Shown in pieces: positions 29,301-42,007 of a stretch of DNA of 64,000 bases (position 1 is the first letter of the stretch; each line of letters begins with the position of its first letter). The notes below the pieces were generated by a model. The model worked only from the letters and a program-made list of their open reading frames with translations. It was not told where the DNA came from and ran no database searches. The stretch comes from Aphelocoma coerulescens. Taxonomy: Eukaryota > Chordata > Aves > Passeriformes > Corvidae. A program made the translations under genes and the position numbers. The stretch spans positions 9,176,924 to 9,240,923 of the forward strand of contig NC_091023.1 in NCBI RefSeq assembly GCF_041296385.1. The letters run 5' to 3'.

Positions 29301-32300
29301 CAGTTGCTGCCTCGAGAAGCGCAGTTTCAGCACTCCTGGGCTGCGGTGTGAGCACGGAGCAGTGCCCTGCATGCAGGCTGACAGCTCAGCTTTGGAAGGA
29401 GGCAGATTTGTCCTGGGGAAAGGCAGCAGCTCCTGCTTTCCTTTCCAGGGAAAATGCATGCTGACATGAATGAACGTCACTTGAATTATTTGTGAGTCTC
29501 AGGTCGGCTGCATTTTCAGAGTAACAGTGACTGTGAAGGCATATGTGGCAAACGGATGTAGCTTTTTACTGAGGTCTGAACATGCTCCAGTAGCAAGCTG
29601 TTCCTCTTGATGGCCAGCACTCAAAAGTAGATCACAGTCATCTTCCCTCTCTTATGAAATTTTTATAATCCACATTGTAAAGTCCCTATTAGAAAAAAAA
29701 CCAAGTGGGTAACAGGATATCCAAAAGGATGTTTTGATACCTGTAAAACCAACAACAATGTAAGCTAGACATGATCTCTTAATTGTCACTCAGAGTATAT
29801 GAATTCAACACAGTGTAATTAAACATGGCTTCTGGTAAATGGGAGCAATATAAGCCTTTGAAATAAAACTTAGGGCAAGAAGGAACCTTTGAAGGATTAG
29901 GTGCATATCTGTTAGAAAAGGGATTTTTCAAAGCACCAAGTCCAGAGCAAGATCTAAGGAGATGATAAAGTCTTATACAGCAGTGTGTCTCTGATGAAGT
30001 ATCTGGATCAGCGGAGTACCAGAAAAGCTTCATATAATCTGCTATTTTAGCCTAAATATTGATGAGTGCTGGGGCCTGGTTACTAGAGAATGAGCTGATG
30101 CAATCATTGAGAATGGTACAAGTGAGTCTTTTCTGCTTCTTCTAATGCTGTCATGACTTTGCCTTAGATGGAGCTACTGCTTTAAAGCTTTGAAAAGAAT
30201 TGAGGGCTATGCTTGGCACTGTAGCTCCATGTTTGAGTTAACAAGTCTTCTGTTCATTCTGTTAACCCCTCTATGCTGTATTTATATGCACCTGCTGCAT
30301 GGCTTTAGCTGCTGCCTCTCAGCAGTGCCTGTTGCCATTCACCTCTTCTGCTCTTGGGCACAGAATCTCTCTGAAGGGGAGTTAAGTTGGCAGAAGAGCA
30401 CACCCTGAAGAACTCAAAACTCTTGCAATAGGCAACAGAATTTAACTCATCAGTGTGAAATCAAAGCACGTGCCCAAAACCAAATCTGTTGCAAATTGAG
30501 GAGGTTGAACCCAAATCTTTGAAATATGTTCTGTGCTGTTATAATTTTGAAACGCCATTTATAGATTTAAAAATATTCTTAAATTCCACTGTACTTTTAC
30601 ATGAAAATCCAGTGGTCACTCTAAAATGTTTCCTCCTGAAGGAATGGTTTCTGCATCCAAGGAAAGTGTCTCATATGTGCTGAACAATGAAGGAGGTGGC
30701 CATGCATCCGTCATTGTGATTGGAGGAGCAGAGGAATCTCTGAATGCACATCCTGGAAGTTTAACACTGAACATCCTCAAGAGGAAGGGCTTTATTAAAA
30801 TGGCCCTGAAACATGGGTAGGTCTTCCATGAAGCATGCTTTGAATGCAGATTGATTATTAAATATAATTCATATTATATTAAATTAGAGAATTTGAAGGA
30901 GTTATTTGCCTAAGAACATGCAGATGTCTGGCACAGGAGCTAGTCTGTCCACCTAGATCCAATCTGGGACTGTTGAAAACTCCTTTGACTTTCATAATTT
31001 GTAAGAAGTAGGTGTTATTAGCTTATCTTGTTTCATTTCTGTTGTTTCTTGCCCTAGCAAAGAGTAAGAATTATGAAATAGTATTAGTAAACTTGGGCTG
31101 GTTTTGCTGTGTAGAGCAAACATTCTTCTTTCTACTCTGTAAATTGAAGATACATTAAGGTAGAATTTTCTGAACATTTTAAGCAAACAAACAAACAAAT
31201 TGGAAAGCCAGGCCCTGTTTTATTAAATCACTGAAAATTATGGTCTAGGAAGATTTGTTTTCACTATTATTCTAAAGACTTTCTTTTGAAGATTGCCATT
31301 TGCAAAAGTAAATTCCTGGGAATTTTTGGTGAAAATCTCAAGAAAAACTAGGTAACTTTTTACTATCAAGCAGCCATCATGGTATAATTAAACAGAGATG
31401 GTATCAATATCTTTTGAGTGATTTACATAGTATAAGCTGTTGTGTTTTTCCTGGACTGATCTAGTTGGTTTTATATTAGAAATATTGGAACCAATGATTT
31501 GTACCTGCTACGCTTTCTGAACAGCTCCCAGGATTATGCATTGACATGTGAAGCAATAAGAAAAAAATACTAGTTTTGAGAAATCTGTAACAGCTTTTTA
31601 AGCTATTAACTGGAGAAAAGGTTGTCTCTGAGAAGAGGAGCTCTCTGCTTTTTCACAACATGCAAAACACTAGAAACTGTTCTGTGCCAAAATTCCAAGG
31701 GCACACGTTTCTTATACATATCACTAGGATTCTCATAAAGAATTTGTTTGCTAATAGAATGTAACATTTTAGTATAATTTGTACCCAGAAACAACTCTTG
31801 TGTATTTGAATTAGGACTTTAGTGTCTAAATGAGTCTTTACTCAATTTTTGCTCAGCTGTTGATTAATTCAGTGGGATCCTCAACACTCTCACTAGCTTT
31901 TACTTATTTTAACCATAAAGTTTAGAAGAATAGTTAGGTACTTTTTTTTTTTCTAAGCATGTTGACAAATGTCTGCTCTGTCATATCACAAAAGTTGGTG
32001 GTGGTTATCTCTTATCTAAATTGATTTGGATTGAGAAATCAGATATACCTGTGCCTCTCATGACCTTGATTTCAAAAGTATCTCCAACACATAACAACAA
32101 GAGGAGAACACTTACAAAACACAGGAATGGCCCCTTTACTTACTCGCTTACTTTGATTCCAGTGATGGTTCTTCTCTTTCTGAAAGGGTCTTAGCTGTCT
32201 AGAGCCCTCCTCTGGGTGACAGTGCCTGTCTCTGCCTGAGTGGCTAAGGGCTACACCTCACATGGCCACTGTAACCAGCAGGCTACAGGTCATTTTTACA

Positions 32301-35300
32301 AACACCAGCACAAAAACCTCCTTCTACATGAAGCCTAGGAATTCTGACTTCATATCTCTCCAGCAGGGCTGTGGGACAGGGCGAGTCTGACAGAGCTCTT
32401 GCCCAAAGACTTGGCATCCAGTAGTTGCTTCTGGTTTTAATGTTTTCTTTTTAACAATTAACAAAATGGGAAGAAAATTTCCAACTCAAGTGGAAACGAA
32501 AGGGCAAGCAGGGCTTGTGGAATGCAGATGAGAAGACCCACCTGCCATCAGTGCCTGCACACATTCCTGGTGCTCATGATCTGCAGCAGCAAATACCAAC
32601 ACAGGAAGGAAGGGGCAATGCAGAGAGTTGTGCTCTGGCCCTGGCTCTTGTGCTGCCAGCACAGAGAAGCTGTGTTCCTCAGCTAGGAGCTTGTCAAATG
32701 TGGCCTGAATATGTCAGCAAAAGTCCTCAGCACTTCTGCAAAAGACACTGTGGTCCAAGGTAGTACAAATATCTGATATGAAGAAATCCTAAAGACACAA
32801 AACAAATGATGAATCAGCTAACTTATCTTTAATTTCACAATCTTAAGTTACTTATTTCTGTGTCTCAGCCTCCTACAGAGCATCTTGCAAAAGCCTTCAC
32901 TACATTAAAACAAATCCCACAGTGTCAGGATGCTATTGCACCACAAGATGTTCCTGTTTGTCTTAGTGTTGTAGTAAAAAGTGGAGTGTTTACACAGCCA
33001 CAGTAAGTACCAGGCTTTATGATATCTCCTTTACAGGTGGCTAGGTGATAAATCCACTTGAGAAAGAAACTTTGAGCAGACACCAGTTCGAATAGTATGT
33101 GGGAATGATAGTCTGTGTGAGTCCTCAGGCTAAAGAAGCTGTTGAAGCCGGTTTTTTTTTTCTGTATAGGTAGATCTTGATTGTCCACAGTTCTTTCCAG
33201 CCAGCTCTGTCCTCAGTGCATCCTCCTCAGGCATTCACAGCTCTGCAGAAATTCATTCTGACAATGTTCTGGCAATACTGCTATTTTACAGTAAGGTTTT
33301 TCTCGAAGACAGTGGGGGCTGAATAGAGCTAAGATGCAGAAACTAAAATTTAAGTAAATCAAATAAAACAAAACATCCCTGAATCCTTTGGAGACTGTTT
33401 AGGATTACCCTGATTTTTTTTTCTCTAAACTCTGTAGAATATTTAATGAATCTAAGCATTAATCAAAAACCATACTGCAGCCAAATTTTTAAATACAATG
33501 CTGGGTTTACCGGCTGGAAACAACTGCACCAATTCCATCCACTCAAGTAGTTTGTCCAGGAGCTAGTCAGTGCCTTTCCTCCCAAGCCAATTCATGAACT
33601 GAACGAAAACTGAATGAGAATTCATTAGGCTGTGCAAGAGCCAAAGTGAGTTCACATAATTTCTGTGGGTAGGATTTGACCCCGGTAATACCATTATTAA
33701 GGCTACTGTTTTCGAAAGTCCAGAGGAAGCAGGGTTTCACTGGGAATTGGACAGCAGAGGAGGAATTTGGCATTGCACTCATGTCTGTGAGGGTGTCTGT
33801 TTTTTATCATGGTTTTTGTGCTGAAACCAAGGGCACGCATTACTCCGGTCAAAAGACAAGGCAAAGCCAAGATCTGGTTTTGATGCCACCCAGCTGAGAG
33901 CACTATAAGGTTAGCAACAAGGCTTCTTTGCTTGCCAAGGTAAAAAATGGAGTGGAACAAGGGTGGAATTGCTGAAACAGTGGTGGATAAAGTCAAGCTT
34001 ATGCTATATGCAGTTACGCGTTTTCATCATTCTGAACAGTCACAAATTGCAATAGGTTACCAAGTAACCAAATAGGTTACCAAATAACCAACCAACTAAA
34101 TACTGCCAAAAGCAAGTTGATAGCTGTGTGCCAATCACTTTTTTTTTTTTAAACACAAACCAGCCAAGGCATTCAAAAAGCAGCTGCACGTGAGAAGAGT
34201 TGAATGCCTGTTGCTGATGAAATCTAAAGCTGCAGAAACTTTCTGTGCTGGTCGTTGTGAAACTATGTGATGCTGATGTGAACTGCAAGGCAAGTGCAGG
34301 CTGATGTAGAATTCTCAGTGTCCTCTTTGTTTTACAGGGCTCATCTGGTCCCGGTGTTTTCCTTTGGTGAAAATGAACTATTCAAGCAAGTTGCAAACCC
34401 CAAAGGTTCATGGCTCAGAAATGTACAGGAGAAGTTGCAAAAGATAATGGGGTTTGCTTTACCACTATTTCATGCTAGAGGAGTATTCCAGTACAGTTTT
34501 GGCTTAATACCTTACAGGCAACCTATACATACTGTTGGTAAGTTCCCAGCACCTTTTCCAATGTGTTTGCAAATGTTTAGAAATTCATCAGTGTGCTGCT
34601 AATATCTGTAAATTTATAAATCTGTTGTAACAGAAAGAGTTGATTGCTGTGCATCTCAAACAAGTATGTGAGATTTAAATTGTTTTTTGATTGCTGTCCT
34701 TCCCTGTTAAAAGGGGCAGTTCTTTTCCCTCTTTCCCCTTTCTGTCCCAGGCCAAATCTTAGTCTTCATTCTCAGTTATCCATAGGCTTCTATCCTAGGC
34801 AAGCCATAAAGAAATCCAAGAGTTGTCCAGTTTTTACGAGAGGGCTGCCACAGCTCTGCAGCTGCTGCTGTGGGTTCTGGATGCTGTAGCTGTTTTGTGA
34901 GAAGCCCAGACCTGCCATTTCTTAGCTCTGCAGAGAAGTAGCAGTTGGATGTTGCAGCTGATGCACAGCCACCCCAGCAGAGCTCTGGAACAGGGCTACT
35001 GGAAGGAGCTTGTGTGGTCCTGACCTGCTGCTCATCAGGACAGAAGGAGAGATGCAGGAGGAAAGGGAGAAGACACAGTGCGGTGCCACAGCCCTTGGGC
35101 AGGCTGCCACTTAGATGGCTTTGCAGGTCTTTAGGGTGTTTCCTTCCCTCTTGGTTTTTTCCCTTGGAAAGATCCAGTCATGTTTAATTGTAAGCCTGCA
35201 TGCCATGGTGACAGCCAGTTCAGGAGAGTGTTTTTCCCCAAAAGCTTTCATTACTGCCCATCTACTCTCACTGGAGTGTGGAAGAGAATATATTTTTAAT

Positions 35301-37684
35301 GGTTTTACTAGTGCTATTGACAACCACACCTTTACAAAATAGGTGATGCTGGGTGTCATGCAAAGGCATTAGCTGTCTGTCTGTATATTTTTTGATAAAT
35401 AATTTTTAGCCAGATTCTGACCTGAGTGAACTAAAGAAAATTGAGCTGTTCTGGTGTTCCACAAGAGACATTGAAGGTGGTCCTCCCTTTAGTGGGGGGA
35501 TGATTTGATTATAGTAAGAAACAAATAAAAATATTTATGACAAAAATGTAGCCCTTTTTATGTTAAATTTTATGCAAATCTCTGTTTTATCCGTTCATGC
35601 AGTTAAATATTTTGAAAATATTTAGTTTTGAAAACCCACATTATATACAGGCAGGCTAAAAATGTCACTTATTTTAAAGCCAAAAAGTTATCAAAGCTTT
35701 GGAATGAGATGTATTGAATGAGATGTATATGCTGCAATTTTTATTTGGGCTGATGACACTAGGACTGTTTTGAAGCTTAAAATGTCTTATTCTTTGAGGC
35801 ATTTCTTCATCATGACAAGAGCTCAGGAGTGCTACAAATCAGCAAGACCAGAGTCTTGCAACAGAACTTGTAAGAACTCATGAAATCCTTTGCCTTTTGT
35901 GTCTCTTTCCCCATGTTTGATAACTATCACAATGTCCCTGTGTCCTTGAAAGTGTGTGGGGTGTTCTTGGTATGGCTCAACATGACTTTGAAAGCATTGG
36001 CTCAGCTCCTGAGAGCTGCAGAGGCACAGTGAGCTCAACTGAGGTGATGAACTGTGCTGTCAACATAGCCAAGTATGGGTGATTTCACTCCTAGTTCAGA
36101 AGCCATGGATCCACGAGCCATTCAGCTAAGCCAAGATCTGTGAAGTTTGTGTGTTTTGGGCTTGATGAATGAAGTATTTTTGGCTTTCCTTTATGTTTTT
36201 TTATTTTATTACTGCTTTTCAGAAATATCAAATATCAAATTAAGCAGGTTCCTTAAAGCTGCACATAATATTAGAGAGATGAGTGTAGTTTTCAATTCCA
36301 CAAGAAATCTTCATTCTTGAGAGAAGAGACTGTTGCACAAGGGCTTGGGGGCTGTTTGCTGTTTCCAGTCCTGCCTCTGGAAATCCTGTATTGTATGTAT
36401 ATTGATTTCACACCCCTCTAAGGTATTGCTCAATCCAGGGCTGGGTTCCCACCCCAGCCATGTAAAGTCTGAGTTTCAGCACCACACAGGGCCCGAGAGC
36501 TGTTAGCAGTTGGAGCTGCAGCAGGAAAATGTAGGCTCGGCTCTTTGTGGTTCTGGCTAGGCTTCCCTTTAGTCATCACTATCCAATCTGAAGTGGCAAC
36601 ATCTGTTGAAAGGGATTTTCAGGTGCCTTTGGAAAAGCTCCTGAAGGTGCTTTTAGCTCTCTGTTTTTCCAGACTTCCTCTGTAATCCCAGTCAGGTCTG
36701 TTAAGGTCTTGGTGCTTCCAATGCAAGACCAGCTGTCAAAATCTGGTGATTGAACAACACAGGAAAGACTGAGGTCATGGGAAGCTCCTCTTAGCAATCC
36801 ACTTTTTAGCCACAGCTTTTTGTGGAAGAGAAGGCTGCCTGCTGGATTTCCATGGAGTAACCTCCCATGGAGCAGGTAGCAGGCTTTGCACAATGCACGG
36901 AGAGCATTTTGGTTCCAGTCACATTAGTGAGCAATGGATGGTTCCAAGACACCTCACAGGGTTTAGGGGATTTGCGTGCTACCCTCCCTAGGCTGAGGTC
37001 ACCAACAACATTTCTGTACAATGATATCCATTGTGAATAAATTGGAAGAGAAATATTTCCTTCAGTCCTGTTCATGTGACTGTGTGGTTGAGGGCACCAC
37101 TGTCCTCTTAAGCGTGTCCCTCACACTGAGTAGTTTTACTATTCAGATCAGAACAGAAGACAGAAAGTACATTTTTTTTAAATACTGTGTTGAACTTGTA
37201 GACAGCACATAACCCATGGGATTGCATCTTGCAGTGTAAACTGCTCCTTCAAGTTAGAGCTTATCACTCTTCTCATTTGCTCTTTTGCGGGCAGACTGAA
37301 ATGTTGGGCGGGGGGGTTAATTCATTTTACCCGAATGTGAGCAAAAGGAAGTGGAAAACCAGACCCAGGACTCAGGCTTGTGAAGGGCGGGATCAGGCCC
37401 CAGGGTAAGAAAACTGTGCTGTGATTCTGCCATCTGGCTGGGAACTGTGGTGGAGCTGTTACAGAAGGGACAGCAATTTGCTTAAAAAGATGTGTCAGTG
37501 AAGCTAATGCTGTTGTGTTTGATTTACAGTGGGAAGCCCCATCCCTGTAAAACAGAACTTGAACCCCACCAATGAAGAGATCGATCAGCTTCATGCATTG
37601 TATCTACAGAAGCTAAAGAAATTATTTGAAGAACATAAAAGTAATTACGGCATCCCTGAGCATAAATCTCTCATCTTCGAGTAG
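17217..37684 (+). CDS. MOGAT1: MOGAT1, monoacylglycerol O-acyltransferase 1 (complete)
   Basis: ER-membrane enzyme of the DGAT2 family that makes diacylglycerol from 2-monoacylglycerol and acyl-CoA. Six coding exons, 17217-17310, 27262-27440, 27836-28037, 30642-30816, 34338-34537 and 37530-37684, join to 1,005 nt: 334 residues plus TAG, close to the 335 of human MOGAT1. Intron phases are 1, 0, 1, 2, 1. The N-terminus [20 protein letters not shown] is the MOGAT1 form. A hydrophobic hairpin spans about residues 18-60. Family motifs are YFP at 87-89, catalytic HPHG at 109-112, and RKGF at 206-209 leading into [15 protein letters not shown]. The C-terminus ends [11 protein letters not shown]. No frameshift or premature stop is present. 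The position next to FARSB supports MOGAT1 rather than MOGAT2 or DGAT2. Confidence 0.97.
17311..27261. other. MOGAT1: MOGAT1 intron 1
   Basis: 9.95 kb, the longest intron and the likeliest place for intronic enhancers. It starts inside the CpG island. Apart from a T-rich tract at 18,966-19,001 I find no repeat family, RNA gene or coding sequence. Open frames such as 23,557-23,995 minus match nothing. Confidence 0.85.
18966..19001. repeat. T-rich tract in MOGAT1 intron 1
   Basis: T8-C-T4-C-T22, with 22 uninterrupted T at 18,980-19,001. Could be a polypyrimidine microsatellite or the antisense poly(A) tail of a short retroposed sequence; no retrocopy is recognisable beside it. Confidence 0.9.
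27262..27440 (+). CDS. MOGAT1: MOGAT1 coding exon 2
   Basis: Residues 32-91. It completes the first membrane segment and encodes the second ([20 protein letters not shown]), then the conserved LDWETP, the GGRRS region and YFPIH. The acceptor is a tandem TAGCAG; use of the first AG gives a length equal to human. Donor CAT|GTGAGT (phase 0). Confidence 0.95.
27441..27835. other. MOGAT1: MOGAT1 intron 2
   Basis: 395 bases; nothing beyond splice signals seen. Confidence 0.85.
27836..28037 (+). CDS. MOGAT1: MOGAT1 coding exon 3 (HPHG catalytic motif)
   Basis: Residues 92-158 plus one base. GFHPHG lies at 107-112, followed by GAFGNF, the [15 protein letters not shown] strand and FREYIMSAG. Acceptor TTTTCAG|CTT. 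The donor GCTG|GTAGGT has a second GT four bases on. Confidence 0.95.
28038..30641. other. MOGAT1: MOGAT1 intron 3
   Basis: 2.6 kb. A more GC-rich patch lies at about 29,220-29,460. No family or gene recognised. Confidence 0.85.
30642..30816 (+). CDS. MOGAT1: MOGAT1 coding exon 4
   Basis: Residues 159-216 plus two bases: [14 protein letters not shown], the [17 protein letters not shown] glycine-rich loop, AHPGSL, and [13 protein letters not shown]. Acceptor CTGAAG|GA, donor CATGG|GTAGGT (phase 2). Confidence 0.95.
30817..34337. other. MOGAT1: MOGAT1 intron 4
   Basis: 3.5 kb. A short AACA/AAAC run occurs near 31,180-31,199 and an imperfect duplication of AATAGGTTACC at 34,050-34,095. No gene or clear mobile element. 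Confidence 0.85.
34338..34537 (+). CDS. MOGAT1: MOGAT1 coding exon 5
   Basis: Residues 217-283 plus one base: [15 protein letters not shown], the [19 protein letters not shown] segment conserved in the family, and YRQPIHTV. Acceptor TTTACAG|G, donor GTTG|GTAAGT (phase 1). Confidence 0.95.
34538..37529. other. MOGAT1: MOGAT1 intron 5
   Basis: 3.0 kb. Holds a perfect 14-base tandem duplication at 35,702-35,728 (GAATGAGATGTAT core) and several unrecognised short frames. No gene seen. Confidence 0.85.
37530..37684 (+). CDS. MOGAT1: MOGAT1 coding exon 6 and stop
   Basis: Residues 284-334: [18 protein letters not shown], a charged helix ending KKLFEEHK, then [12 protein letters not shown] and TAG at 37682-37684. 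Acceptor TTTACAG|TG. The 3'UTR follows; its end is not clear. Confidence 0.95.
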
Positions 37685-38480
37685 CAAATTACAAGTTGTA
37701 ATTCCAAATCTCACGCAAACAGTGTCTGCTGAAAGATGTCTTTCTTGCAATCCATATTTTGCAATCTGTAATTATCCTTATGTAAGGAATACATAAAGAA
37801 AATTAAGAAGGGAATATTAGGGATTTATTGATTTTTATCCTATTGGGCGGTGGGGGGAGGGACCTTTGGGATGTAAGCCTCGAAGTCAGTGCTGTTTTGA
37901 ATGTCCTTTTAGGTTCATGTGTGCCAGAAATGCGAGTGAGAGACTCCACACAGGTATTCTTACCACCATGGTACCTACCCATAGCTTGAGCATAGGAAAT
38001 TGCCCCAGCATGAGATCACTAGCAGAAGTAAAAATCCAAGAAGTCTTTGATTAGAGGTCGAGAGACTTACCAGCATTTATCAAACATGACAACAGGTTGT
38101 TCTCTGAACGTCAGAAACCCTTGCTGCTCTTCCACAGAAATGAAGGTGTGTGTTTTCAGCAGATGGCTACTGTAAACTACTTACATGAGAATTCAAGACT
38201 AAATAGGAGCCTTCAGCCCTGAGTAGGATACTGGGAAAAACAGTTTATCCAAGTCATGGAGCAGAGCAAACCTTCTGTTTGGGGAGCTGTGTTGAGTTTG
38301 TTGTGTGCATGTGCGTGCTGGGTGGTGGGAAGCACTGAATGATGTGACTTTTCTGAAAATCTGTGCTTTGGATCATAAGTTTGGAAGATGAAGCAGCTTT
38401 GGTAGTTTCAGCCTCAGAAGAGAAAGCAGGCACAGAACAGGGGAAGTGAGGGAATCATGGGAACTCTTCATCCTGTGCGA

Positions 38481-38486
38481 ATTAAA
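38481..38486 (+). terminator. MOGAT1: Possible MOGAT1 polyadenylation signal (ATTAAA)
   Basis: First ATTAAA-type hexamer noticed downstream of the stop (about 800 bases), with GT-rich sequence some 130 bases further on. The first AATAAA noticed on this strand is much further, at 41,120-41,125. Weak evidence; transcript ends would decide. Confidence 0.25.
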
Positions 38487-41400
38487 AATGATCCTATGTC
38501 AAGCACTTGCACAGAAGGAAAGGGAGCCCAATTTGTTCAGTCAGTTCTGAAATTTCACCAAGGAAAGTGTACTTGATAATGCCTTTTTTTTCCCTACTGA
38601 CAGCTGTGGGGAAGTATGTGTTATGCTGGTGCTGCAGGGTGACACAGTGTGAGCATAGCTCTAGGGTGCAGCATTGTATATAAACTCAGTGCCTGAATTT
38701 GAGAAAAGATTTATCCTTAATGTGGATATCCACTTCAGAAAAGAAAAGAAAAAAATCTTAGCCAAATACTTTTTCAGTGAAAATTCCTATGTCTTGGAAA
38801 TTATTGTGCATGGAAAGAATTGTAGTATATTACTGAATTTTTATGAGATAAATTCTTGTATTTGTTATGTGCCTTCTGTCTGCATGCAAACTTTTCAGAT
38901 CTGATGTCAGTGAAGTTTGTTCTGCTTTAAGCTGTTTAGGTGCCTGAATATTACATCAGTTAGGTGGTCTGACAGGTTGTGCATGGGCTTATCAGGCAGC
39001 TTGGGCATCTTCATTTGGCTTAGTTCAGCACTGAGATGCTCCAGGAATAGCAGCACTGGACACATTGTGTATTTGATTGGCTGGAGGCTCTTAGAGGAAG
39101 CACAGCTGGGGCTTTGGGAACAAGGTAGAACTCTGGGAAGAAAATATCTTAGCAAGATGAAGGTGTTTAAAGAAAAGAGTGGAAATTACTTCTACGGAGT
39201 GTGCTCTGACTGAAGCAATGCCCCAAAGCCAAACAAGTATTTGCCAGACAGAGCGGATGTATGTGCTCCAAAAAACCCTCCAGCAACAAGTTGGTTTCCT
39301 TAAGAGGGCTCTTCCTTCTAGTGACTCTTTGTCATCCGGATGTAAACAACCCTGAGCCAATGCTGAATCCTGCTCTCATTTTCTCTACAATGACACAATC
39401 ACTCTGGGAACCAGGGCTGGAATTTGCAGTGCCTGAAGAAGCCCCTCTTCCCTGACAGACTGCTGCCAGTGTGCCCACAATTCACCTCTACCTGAGCTTT
39501 CTTGGTGCCATGTGTGCTTGCCCTCCCTTCCCACACCTTTGCTGATCACTGATGATCACTGCGGTGTAGGTATCTTGCTTCCTCACTCTCTGTCCACCTT
39601 TCCCTGGGTTGCGATCTCTGGTCTCTATGCATAGAAAATACTGAGTGGTGGCTTATTCAGCAGAAATGGGGTTTAGGAACAGGGTTTGAGAAGAGGAAGC
39701 ACAACAGCTGTGCATGTTTGACACTGGCTTAAGATCAGGATTGTTTCAGCTCTGGAAAGGGCATGTTTCTAAGGAGGCAAGTTTGTTACCTGGGAAGAGG
39801 TCTCAGGGTCTTGAGGATTGTACTAAGAGATGATCCCTGAGCAGTTGCTTTTTCTTAGCCAGCTATGTGAAATTTCCTTTGGATTTGACTCTTTGCTGCC
39901 TGCCCTGATGAGTAGTGCTGATTATTCATGAAAGAAGAATTTGGAGTCTATGTCAGACTGTTCTCTCCTAGATCATCTGCTCTAATGAGATATTTCCTCT
40001 CATTCTCTGTTCTTCTTCCATTACCTTAATGATACAGAAGATCAGGCTGTAAATTTAAAAATACTAGCATTGGGTTGAGGATGGGAAGTAACAATGTTTT
40101 TTTGTTGATCAAATTAATCAAAACTTTTAGGGAATATGTGGCTACCGATTTTGGAACAATATCTGGCCCTACAAACAGGCTTTCCTCTGAATTCCATGAG
40201 AAAATTATCTGTGGGCTCTGTGTACCATCCATAACTGGCTGAGGTAGAACAAGTAGGGATTGTGTTACTATGGCTACTGATACTGTCATTGCTTTGTAAC
40301 AATGGTGATGGTAAAAGAAACAAAAAAACTAAAAAACCCAACAAAAAAACAACAAACCAAGAAAATCTCCAAACAAGTATTTATTGTTGCTCAGCTACCA
40401 CTGCATATTGCTTATGATGGTCCTTCCAAACTACCTTTTATTAACCAATTGTCTAGTGTACCTAGGACTATTTTAAAATAGAACTTCTGTCTCTAAACGT
40501 GATACACATGGTGTCATCTAAAATATTTACATCTGTGTTAGTGTGTGGATCTGTAAAGAAGCCCTGCAATCCACAGCCCTGGCAGCCATAGACCTGTTTT
40601 GGCTACCACAGGCACCATTCCCAGCACTGGTGCAGCTGCTAGGAGGCTGCCCATTGCTGGAGCAAGAGTCTCCAGCTGCAGTTCCTGCTGGACAAAGCAA
40701 GAGCAAGGAGCTGGTGGGAATGGTGACACCACTTCCCCCAGCTGCAACTGGAAGAACTAGGGAGTGCTCATATTCCTGGTGGGATGTCCACACTGCCTGG
40801 GGCCTGCTTCGTGGGGTGTTCCTCTTTGTGCCTTTTAATGCCACACGTAATCCCAGGAAAGCCAGCCATCCATCAATAGGAGAAGCTCTGCCTCTGAAAC
40901 ATGCAAACACTGCCTCCCTGATGTGCTCAGGATGAAGTACCTGCCTGTTCTCTCCTGTGTGAACACCTCTGGGCCAAATTCAGTTGGCAGACAGTCAGTC
41001 CTCGAGTATTTTTACTTGTGAACTACACAGCATAGTTTACACTTTGTAGCTTTTTATTGTACCTGTAAAATATGAATGTCAGTTGTTTCAATGATAGCTG
41101 TGGCAAGGAGGTGTGAGATAATAAAGCTTTGTACCAAAGTGGGCTTGTGCTGACTGGATTTCAGATACTCATCGCTGCTGTTGGGTGAGGATCCTGGCTG
41201 AACTTGAGGGGTCACATTAGCCTGGCTGTCAGGCTGTACTCTTATTATGCTGAGAAATCTGGATGGATTGCTTGATGCAGTCTCCTGAGGAGAGCCTGAA
41301 GCCAGCTTCCTGCTGGGATTCCAAAGGGTCTGAGGAAGAAGTGACCTACAGCAGGCAAGGCCTGGGCTGTAGCAGCCCACAATCAGTGCCAAGGGGGCAC

Positions 41401-41990
41401 AGCTGGGAAGCTGGAGCATGAACAGGTGGACAATCCTCTGAAGAACTGGTGAAATAACAGCTTTTGGAGTTGAATTCAATTTCAGTATAAAGAAAAGTTT
41501 GAATTTTAAGTGCAAGTTGCATGAAGGAGTCCAAATCTTAGTAATGGTATCCTGGAGAGAAAAAGCCCTGCAGAGACTCTGCTTCACTGTAGGAACTGGG
41601 GAGCTAAACAGCTGCTTGGAGTAAAAAATGTGTTGCATTTGCCTGTTGGGAAGAGGAAAACCACCCACCTTACAACAGTGATGTATTTAATGGGGTTTGT
41701 TTGTTTGTTTGTTTTAAAGTATGGCAATGTAATGCAGCACTAACAGCTGTAGTGACAAGTATGAATTCCAAAGCCTGGGAAAGACTAACTGTATTTTGTT
41801 ACCAGTTCAATACTTTTTTAATGGAATGATGCCACCTTGCATCTCAGTATAGCACAAAGAGGAAAAATGGGTTAAAAGTGGCCTTGCCTTGTTTTGAAGC
41901 AGCCCCATTATGTGTATGCACCTGTGTAAATTGGAGGTGTGTCATGGGTCATCGGTGGATCAACACCACATGCTGGCTTTGCTGAAGTAC

Positions 41991-42007
41991 AAAAAAAAAA
42001 AAAAAAA
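41991..42007. repeat. A17 homopolymer
   Basis: Seventeen A in a row followed by GAAGC. It may be the tail of a small retroposed sequence, but nothing upstream is recognisable. Confidence 0.9.

Noticed and set aside
40527..40935. Opposed frames of about 130 codons on both strands
   Set aside because: Each is the mirror of the other in a GC-richer patch, with no similarity to known proteins.
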